Shown in pieces: positions 59,401-64,000 of a DNA stretch of 64,000 nt (positions within the stretch are counted from its first letter, which is position 1; the number at the start of each line of letters is the position of its first letter). Position numbers and translations under genes: made by a program. This stretch comes from Enoplolaimus lenunculus. Lineage: Eukaryota; Nematoda; Enoplea; Enoplida; Thoracostomopsidae. The DNA lies in assembly GCA_030248215.1 (NCBI GenBank), contig JASANG010003554.1:56719-120718 (forward strand), written 5' to 3'. The notes beneath the pieces are model-generated. The model saw only the letters and a program-made list of their open reading frames with translations, was not told the DNA's origin and searched no databases.

Positions 59401-62400
59401 ACTTACACACATATTAAAATGTTGATCCTTGCTAGGCACCTCATCTGTTTTCAGGTGACAAATATCGTGGTTTCATCTGCCCCACAACACTGTCGGCCTC
59501 TTGCCAGCCGCCTTCACTGCAATCTTATCTCGATATGAAATGCTCACAGACTCGTGCAAATTCTGCAGATTGGAGTCTAAGCGGAAAAGGCATTCAACTG
59601 ACTCGAGCTCGGCGAAGGGCATGCAAGGTGATCAGCGGCGTAGCGACGAATCTTATTTGTGAACTTTTGTTGCGAGTGATTTTAGCGAGCGAGAAACTTA
59701 TTTTTATACCCTTTGATCTTGGAAATTATTCTAAAACGTGAAAGAGTGCTTTTCTCGCTTATTAAATAGTTTCGGAGGGACCTATCTTCGTGTCCCCCTA
59801 GACTCCTTGTATACACCTCATAAAGGTGAAAGGTTTACAATGCAATTAAAACAGAAACTAAAAAATGGTTTATGCCATCTCCAATTTTATTCCATGACCA
59901 AAGCCCATAATATTAAAAATTCTGATTTGGCAGCTATGAATTTCAGGGCGATATGCGTCAACCATGCGTTAGTATATAAAAATGTGTAGTCATTCTGAAT
60001 AGTATTTGTTTTAAAGTGTTCGATCGCCTTGAAATCTTGCATGAGTTACATTTAATGGAATGTTTGAAATGTGATAGACATCGGATTCATTTTTGATATA
60101 TTGATATTCGGCGAATTTGTATAGGTGTTTTGTGTTGTTCAACCGACACGTACTTCACGCACAACGTTTCGACATTTTGGCGATAATTTGCCCAATGGCG
60201 CCTCTTGTGGCACCAATCGATATTGTGTAGAAGGCGCTTGTATGGTAAATATGAGTCAAAAACCCTCTTAAATACATCATGACTACGCAGTCTAGGGTAA
60301 CCAGGGATATTGCAATCATGTTTGTAAAATAATATCAAACCCCGCGCACCGTTCTTAAACTCTTTGGAGCCTCTTTGGATTTCATGCTGGCCCCTGGGGG
60401 TTGCGACTACATTGAGATAGATCGCACCGGTACAGGTGAACTCGTCAGTTATACCCTCGATTTACATAGCGAAGGTGTCAAAATGGTCACTAATATTACC
60501 ATCTATGTTAAGTGCGCAAGCTATCTCTAACTGCTGTAGACAACTTTTGAATTAGCGAATTAAGCTGTCAACCTAAAGCTCATAAAGGTTGCTAGGTGGG
60601 GCTATGTACTAGGAAGCACGAAAACTTCGGAGTTTTTCATTTTCTAGTTCAAATGATGTGGCATTTGTTACTTTTTACTAGGATTGTGTTCGGAAAAGGC
60701 TCTATGTAAAAATAAACGTCAAAATTACTAGTTAAACCTGAGGCTATTGTTGTGATATATGTCGTATGCCAATCTGTTGTTAAGGCCAATTACTAATTGT
60801 TCCAGGATAAATTGTTATTTTAGGTCATTGCAGTTTAGCTTAATCTGAGCTGCTACCGAGCTTATAGACCAATCAGATTTGATTTGGATAGACGCGATAC
60901 TGTTAACCAATCAGCATCGGATTTACATTATTGTGATTTTGCTACATCTCAGAATCGCTGTTCGGGCTAGGCTAAATTGCCATTTCGTATTTTCTTAGAA
61001 CAACAGAATGGCCTTGGCCAACTGGTAATTGGCCTGAATAGCAGATTGGGGTACAATAATACAACAGTGTCTTACTCTACGGCTTACATTTTCAGGATGT
61101 TTTATGTGACCAAAACTTGCTTAGAAGCGATGTAGATGCAACTTGTCCTTCAGGTAAATAAGTAGATTGCCGGTGTAGTAAGCCGAAGCTGTTGTAATGT
61201 TTAGTGCAATAGTTTTTGACTATTTTAACGCTGTCCGGCACCATCCAGCATCGTCTAGAACCGTACGGCAACGCACGTGAATTACTGAGCGACACGTCGT
61301 ATAACGAGTTGTATAAATTTTTTTACTTGCGACACCGGTGTGACGAAAAAAATTATCCTCTACGACATATTGTCCCCGGACACATTTTTCTTGAAAGACA
61401 GCCACGAAAACCTACTCTTCGACTGAGATGTTGGTCCCAACTGCACGGAAATATCGTGTCCGTCCGGAAATTTGGTCTTGTCAACGAATGAGTATTGCTA
61501 AAAGTAACATAATGGTTATAACTTAGCTTAAGAATAGGCGTAGACATAGATTTAGTATCATCTTGGGTTTTTGTCACAGCCCGGCTACGGCAATTTACCA
61601 CAATGGCATCTTGCTACTTATTGCGCCTTGACTGCGACTGCAGCTTTCGCCGTCCGTTCAGTGCCGGAGCAGGCACAGGTGGGGTTCCCCCCAAATTCCA
61701 GGGTGGGGGCCCCAAACTCGTGAGCGAAGCGAGCTAGCAGCCAGACGCATTTTAAAACTTTTGGTTTCAATCGGTTAGGGTGGGGACCCCTTTAGGGGTG
61801 AAGACCCCCTAAATGGGGGTATGGGGGTGGCTGCTCCGGCCCTGCGTCCGTTGCAGCCTTATTGATTTCTTCGCAAAGTATGGGCCACACCAAAGGCCAG
61901 ATTTAAGACAGGGCATTTTTTGGGAACTTCCCTGACAAAACGTACCAAGACCGATCATCTTCAGCCATTGTAAGAATACAAAGTTATTATAGCGTCATAA
62001 CAGCGGTTCCATATTTTGGCGAAAGCATTTTCATTTCTGCAAATAGGGATTAGGGCTCTATCCGTTTCCGGACTATTCTTAGGGATATGGACTCCCATTG
62101 ATTCGGACTCAAAATGGGGACTACCCTCTTATTACCCCCCTCTTATTCGGGTCACTACAGTAGTTGGCCCAAGATCCAACTTACACGCCAATTTGTTTCG
62201 ATTATAGCATAAAGACCTAATATATACATAGGTCCGTATTCTCAAATGTGTGTGGCACAAACAGTTGATGATAAGTCTTGTAGCTTTCGAACCAGTGAAT
62301 AGAGAGGATAGAACCTATGCAGTTTTCTGATTTGGTTTCTATCTGGACTGTATCAATTTTGAGATCCACAGTGGCGGATGCTCGTCAGTTTGAAAACTTG

Positions 62401-64000
62401 TCGGTATCTGGCGATAGGTGCTATATGCATCTGAGAACGTATGCCCTTGTTATAGACTCATGTAAAGACTTTGGGAGCAAGCCGTCTACGGCAACATCAA
62501 ATGGCGATTGGTCTGACTGGTCCGGGTGGTCGGTGTGTAGCGTTACTTGTGGCACCGGTAAGGTTTATTAGTTTAATGTTATAAGAAAGAAAAATCGGTT
62601 TGGTGCTCGAGTAAATTGTATGCTGTGAAATGAATCTAGAAATTCTACATTTTTTAAACTCATAATGATTTTAGGCTCTAAAACGAGACTTCGCGCTTGC
62701 TACGACTGGAGACCATGCGATGGAAGCGACACAGAGCAACGCGTCTGCTACATGCCATCTTGTCCTGAAGGCGCCGGTTGGGGAACATGGGGTTCTTGGT
62801 CCAGTTGTAAGTCAATCAGAAGATGATAGCAAACCAGTATTATTGTTGAATATATTTTGTTAAGATGCAGTTGTGTTTTCGCGTAAAATGCCATAAAATT
62901 TAATGTTTAGAAATGATGCATATAACACCGATAAATATTGTTTAGTTTTAAAAATACGTATTTCGCAACATCAACTGCACTTATTCAACGCAAGAATATT
63001 GAATTTCACATTTATAACGCGATGTCTGAAAATTGTATTATTACAAGATTTGTTAGCATATACTAAAAATTGCAAAATTTTAAAATTCTATTAAAATTCA
63101 AAGTACTTTTTTTATTTCACCCCGACTCAACTGATATGTACGGAGGAAACTTTTCAGTTCATTTTCCGTTGTCAATATAGCACAAAGGACGTTCTACAAT
63201 AGAACGACTGAGTACGTATGTAGTGTAGCAGAATAGCTGCCGTTACTGAACCTCCTTAGTGTCAAGGGAGCGTAATCAGGATGACAAGCTGCCACCCCAA
63301 GCTTACCATACTGAACGGTTCTCATACGCCAACCAGAGCGCTAATAACACAGTCTAAAAGTACTTTGTTACAGTTTCCGAGTGTTCCAATAATGAATTGT
63401 TTAGTGTAAGATATTTGAGGGACGACAATCTCTTGTCCTGCTTAGGGTCTCTTGAACGTGCGGGGGGTTTAAGGCAGCGGCAGACCCCTGATAACCCAAC
63501 AAAAATTTTTCTATATTTTCGAAATGTTTTCTTTTGTGTGGGAAAGAAAAAGTGCCCATTTCGGGTCCCTTGCTTAAAACACTATAGATATTTCTGGTTT
63601 TGTTTAGGCTCAGTGACTTGCGGCAAAGGTACCAGAAAACGCGACCGATACTGCGGTGGAGCGAGTAGTAATTGCTCTGGGCCAAACCAAGAAAGCAAAG
63701 AGTGTTCAGGATCGTTTTGCGAATGGAGCTCTTGGGGAGCATGCAGTGCAACGTGTGGCGAAGGAACTAAGGTAGTTTGATTACGACCTATGAAAACAAT
63801 ATTTTGAAAAACAAAAGTCCACGGTGTAACTGCTGAAAGGTCTGACTATTGACTGCTTTTGTAATTTCGCGTGTTGTTCCGCTGTTTAAATTGATAGACG
63901 ACTGTGATCGTCATAGATAAAAATTACATAACTTTGATAATGGACGAGACATAAGTAATTAGACGAACATTTCAACCTTTCAACAGTGCCGCAACAAAGG
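47412..64000 (+). CDS. ADAMTS metalloprotease (20 exons, open at the 3' end)
   Basis: Exons: 47412-47493, 48095-48227, 48782-48977, 50263-50449, 51189-51415, 52350-52433, 53545-53660, 54160-54197, 55005-55110, 55557-55688, 56445-56514, 58138-58365, 58634-58781, 59455-59627, 60125-60244, 61096-61153, 62372-62557, 62675-62806, 63608-63771, 63987-64000+. All phases agree. Order: prodomain, catalytic domain with HEIGHTVGMVHDE zinc site and SIMSG Met-turn, disintegrin-like, TSP1, Cys-rich, short linker, then at least three more TSP1 repeats. This is the ADAMTS family, secreted zinc proteases that cut matrix proteoglycans and collagens. No spacer domain was recognised between Cys-rich and the TSP1 array. 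The first exon starts with ATG directly at an acceptor and lacks a signal peptide, so a 5' exon, or trans-splicing to another start, is expected upstream. Confidence 0.88.
48095..48227 (+). CDS. ADAMTS exon: prodomain
   Basis: Acceptor AATTTAG ends at 48094, donor GTAAGT at 48228; phase 1 to phase 2. It encodes a beta-rich stretch with [19 protein letters not shown] and LHLQFRPV. Confidence 0.75.
48782..48977 (+). CDS. ADAMTS exon: prodomain
   Basis: Acceptor TTTTTCAG ends at 48781, donor GTAAGC at 48978; phase 2 to phase 0. It contains [20 protein letters not shown], the conserved C..(G)..S.A.IS.C block of ADAM-type propeptides, with an NIT glycosylation site. Confidence 0.85.
50263..50449 (+). 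CDS. ADAMTS exon: end of prodomain
   Basis: Acceptor TAATATCAG ends at 50262, donor GTAAGC at 50450; phase 0 to phase 1. Starts [17 protein letters not shown], the usual G.I......I.P strand, then [11 protein letters not shown] and a free cysteine (ETFCGS), a possible cysteine switch. Confidence 0.8.
50519..50682. repeat. Inverted-repeat element with TTAGGC-like interior
   Basis: Left end TGTTGAACACTTTCC, right end GGAAAGTGTACAAAAGC, interior of TTAGGG/TTAGGC-like hexamers. Same architecture as 55298-55444 and 59137-59320. In an ADAMTS intron. Confidence 0.6.
51042..51191. repeat. 75-bp exact tandem duplication across a splice acceptor
   Basis: Copy 1 is 51042-51116 and copy 2 is 51117-51191, identical from AAATTGTACAAAG to TGTTTTAGCGG. 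Each copy holds a full 3' splice site (TTGTGTTTTAG); the AGs are at 51112-51113 and 51187-51188. The ADAMTS exon starts after the second. Use of the first would add 75 nt and put TAA in frame at 51131-51133. Confidence 0.95.
51189..51415 (+). CDS. ADAMTS exon: prodomain/catalytic junction
   Basis: Donor GTAAAT at 51416; phase 1 to phase 0. It contains [12 protein letters not shown], a plausible R-x-x-R-type cleavage region, then [16 protein letters not shown] and [13 protein letters not shown], the first strand and helix of the reprolysin catalytic fold. Its acceptor lies in the second copy of the 75-bp duplication. Confidence 0.85.
51466..51606. repeat. GCGTAGCC-family repeat
   Basis: GGGGCCAGGGGGCGCTCTGCC.. 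with the family core TTTTTCAACC..CCTTGCATGCCCCTCCTGAAAAATGATTAGTCC..TGGTGAGTTGGCTA, as at 23436-23605. In an ADAMTS intron. Confidence 0.6.
52350..52433 (+). CDS. ADAMTS exon: catalytic domain
   Basis: Acceptor TATGTTTAG ends at 52349, donor GTTAGT at 52434; 84 bp, phase 0 to phase 0. The sequence [20 protein letters not shown] corresponds to the central strands of the family's catalytic domain. Confidence 0.85.
53545..53660 (+). CDS. ADAMTS exon: catalytic domain
   Basis: Acceptor CATTTTCAG ends at 53544, donor GTAATT at 53661; phase 0 to phase 2. It contains [15 protein letters not shown] and FDHAFMLTG, the FC.WQ and HDHA.LLTG blocks of ADAMTS proteases. Confidence 0.9.
54160..54197 (+). 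CDS. ADAMTS micro-exon: catalytic domain
   Basis: A 38-bp exon (acceptor ATTTTTAG, donor GTAAGA) joining phase 2 to phase 1; it reads [12 protein letters not shown] after the LTG of the previous exon, as expected for the LTG.D segment before GIA. Confidence 0.8.
54820..54965. repeat. GCGTAGCC-family repeat
   Basis: Contains CACCCTTGCTTGTAACTCA, CCTTGTATGCCCCGCATGA and TTAGCATGGTGAGCCGG, the shared family core. It ends less than 50 bp before the catalytic exon at 55005. Confidence 0.55.
55005..55110 (+). CDS. ADAMTS exon: zinc site, first half
   Basis: Acceptor CGTTTCAG ends at 55004, donor GTGAGT at 55111; phase 1 to phase 2. It reads [20 protein letters not shown] and then [10 protein letters not shown], with the first two zinc-ligand histidines and the catalytic Glu. 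Confidence 0.95.
55298..55444. repeat. Inverted-repeat element carrying a TTAGGC-type array
   Basis: 17-bp terminal inverted repeats GCTCTTACACACTTTCC (55298-55314) and GGAAAGTGCACAAGAGC (55428-55444) enclose GGCTTAGGTT/CCTAAGCC-like hexamers. It sits in the intron that splits the ADAMTS zinc site. Confidence 0.7.
55557..55688 (+). CDS. ADAMTS exon: zinc site, second half, and Met-turn
   Basis: Acceptor TTGTTTCAG ends at 55556, donor GTAAGT at 55689; phase 2 to phase 2. VGMVHDES completes HExxHxxGxxHD; SIMSGS supplies the Met-turn. All catalytic residues are intact. Confidence 0.95.
56445..56514 (+). CDS. ADAMTS exon: disintegrin-like region start
   Basis: Acceptor GACATTAG ends at 56444, donor GTACGG at 56515; phase 2 to phase 0. 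[20 protein letters not shown] matches the LPG..Y..D.QC...FG block after the catalytic domain. Confidence 0.85.
58138..58365 (+). CDS. ADAMTS exon: disintegrin-like region
   Basis: Acceptor ACATTTAAG ends at 58137, donor GTGAGT at 58366; phase 0 to phase 0. [31 protein letters not shown] is the characteristic C..LWC......P..EGT.C....WC..G.C pattern. Confidence 0.9.
58634..58781 (+). CDS. ADAMTS exon: first TSP1 repeat
   Basis: Acceptor AATTTTAG ends at 58633, donor GTTAGC at 58782; phase 0 to phase 1. [14 protein letters not shown] through [17 protein letters not shown] is a TSP1 repeat, divergent in that the usual CSRTCGGG reads differently and an insertion follows. Confidence 0.85.
59137..59320. 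repeat. Inverted-repeat element with TTAGGC-like interior
   Basis: Left GCTCTTGTATAGTTTCGCC, right GGAATGTGTACAAAAGT, interior CTTAGCTTTAGGC..CCTATGCC-type hexamers; third copy of the family seen at 50519-50682 and 55298-55444. Confidence 0.55.
59455..59627 (+). CDS. ADAMTS exon: end of TSP1 / start of Cys-rich region
   Basis: Acceptor TGTTTTCAG ends at 59454; phase 1 in. [17 protein letters not shown] and [12 protein letters not shown] correspond to the KYR.C....C...FR..QC stretch. The proposed donor (GTGATC at 59628, phase 0 out) is weak; the phase match to the next exon supports it. Confidence 0.75.
60125..60244 (+). CDS. ADAMTS exon: Cys-rich region
   Basis: Acceptor TTTGTATAG ends at 60124, donor GTAAAT at 60245; phase 0 to phase 0. 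[20 protein letters not shown] fits the V.DGT.C.....CV.G.C block preceding the spacer in ADAMTS proteins. Confidence 0.85.
60771..61048. mobile_element. DNA element with about 25-bp terminal inverted repeats
   Basis: Left CAATCTGTTGTTAAGGCCAA (60771 on) and right GGCCTGAATAGCAGATTG (to 61048) are inverted copies. The interior, including TTATAGACCAATCAGATTTG, is repeated at 47075-47240. It ends 47 bp before the next ADAMTS exon. Confidence 0.65.
61096..61153 (+). CDS. ADAMTS exon: end of Cys-rich region
   Basis: Acceptor CATTTTCAG ends at 61095, donor GTAAAT at 61154; 58 bp, phase 0 to phase 1. [19 protein letters not shown] continues the G.C...(G)CD..L.S...D.C pattern. Confidence 0.75.
61659..61844. 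mobile_element. Short hAT-type MITE, perfect 8-bp duplication
   Basis: Starts CAGTGCCGGAGCAG and ends CTGCTCCGGCCCTG, flanked by exact CGTCCGTT at 61651-61658 and 61845-61852. It is only 186 bp and GC-rich, in an ADAMTS intron. Confidence 0.9.
62045..62160 (-). repeat. GTGACCC-AATAAGA family repeat
   Basis: Reverse copy of the 13589-13715 family: GGGATATGGACTCCCATTGA..TCAAAATGGGGAC..TTATTCGGGTCACTACAGTA. Confidence 0.6.
62372..62557 (+). CDS. ADAMTS exon: linker and start of second TSP1 repeat
   Basis: Acceptor GATCCACAG ends at 62371 (chosen because it gives the required phase 1), donor GTAAGG at 62558. A short linker is followed by [19 protein letters not shown], a textbook TSP1 start. 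The 5' boundary is less certain; the frame stays open back to about 62299. Confidence 0.7.
62675..62806 (+). CDS. ADAMTS exon: second TSP1 end, third TSP1 start
   Basis: Acceptor GATTTTAG ends at 62674, donor GTAAGT at 62807; phase 1 to phase 1. [16 protein letters not shown].. completes one repeat; [10 protein letters not shown] begins the next. Confidence 0.9.
63608..63771 (+). CDS. ADAMTS exon: third TSP1 end, fourth TSP1 start
   Basis: Acceptor TTTGTTTAG ends at 63607, donor GTAGTT at 63772; phase 1 to phase 0. It carries [15 protein letters not shown].., then [17 protein letters not shown]. Confidence 0.9.
63987..64000 (+). CDS. ADAMTS exon, cut by the window edge
   Basis: Acceptor TTTCAACAG ends at 63986; phase 0 reading CRNK continues the fourth TSP1 repeat. 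The rest lies beyond the window. Confidence 0.6.

Noticed and set aside
60333-60527. Open frame in an ADAMTS intron with [16 protein letters not shown]
   Set aside because: Composition looks coding, but no acceptor gives the right phase and it ends in a stop; the flanking exons join in phase without it. An alternative last exon is not excluded.

Overview
The window is animal nuclear DNA, most likely from a nematode. It is AT-rich, its genes are cut into many short exons by GT..AG introns, and its products (Kunitz/lustrin mosaic, ADAMTS protease, peptide-type GPCR, TMEM229-like membrane protein) are metazoan. Degenerate TTAGGC arrays, the nematode telomere unit, recur throughout. Long, transposon-filled introns argue against a compact Caenorhabditis-type genome; an enoplean nematode would fit, but the species cannot be fixed from the sequence.

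Layout. (1) 1189-12826, plus strand: eleven 3' exons of a secreted multidomain protein with two antistasin-like modules, two lustrin cysteine-rich modules, two Kunitz modules and long basic Pro/Ser/Gln-rich linkers. The 5' end lies outside the window. (2) 14572-15744, minus: an intronless seven-helix receptor with a foldback repeat just 3' of its stop. (3) 15745-26797: gene-poor and repeat-rich, including a triple-nested hAT-type MITE with readable 8-bp target duplications. (4) 26798-27671, minus: a complete two-exon TMEM229-like gene of 168 aa. (5) 27672-47411: mostly repeats, with a few isolated splice-bounded exons that cannot be assigned. (6) 47412-64000, plus: twenty exons of an ADAMTS metalloprotease that runs off the right edge. 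It has a prodomain, catalytic domain with intact zinc site, disintegrin-like region, TSP1, Cys-rich region and a further TSP1 array.

The two large genes are a plausible pair in extracellular-matrix or cuticle biology (inhibitor/matrix mosaic and matrix protease), but nothing here shows that they interact. Both carry fresh transposon insertions in their introns.

The most unusual signals are: a 75-bp exact tandem duplication that copies the 3' splice site of an ADAMTS catalytic exon and creates an upstream acceptor leading to a stop; several hAT-like MITE families that share terminal CAGGGT and subterminal CGGA-type hexamers but differ in the hexamer; TTAGGC arrays carried inside elements with terminal inverted repeats; and Kunitz modules with non-basic P1 residues. 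Exon boundaries were placed by hand from splice motifs, reading frame and phase; no search was run.
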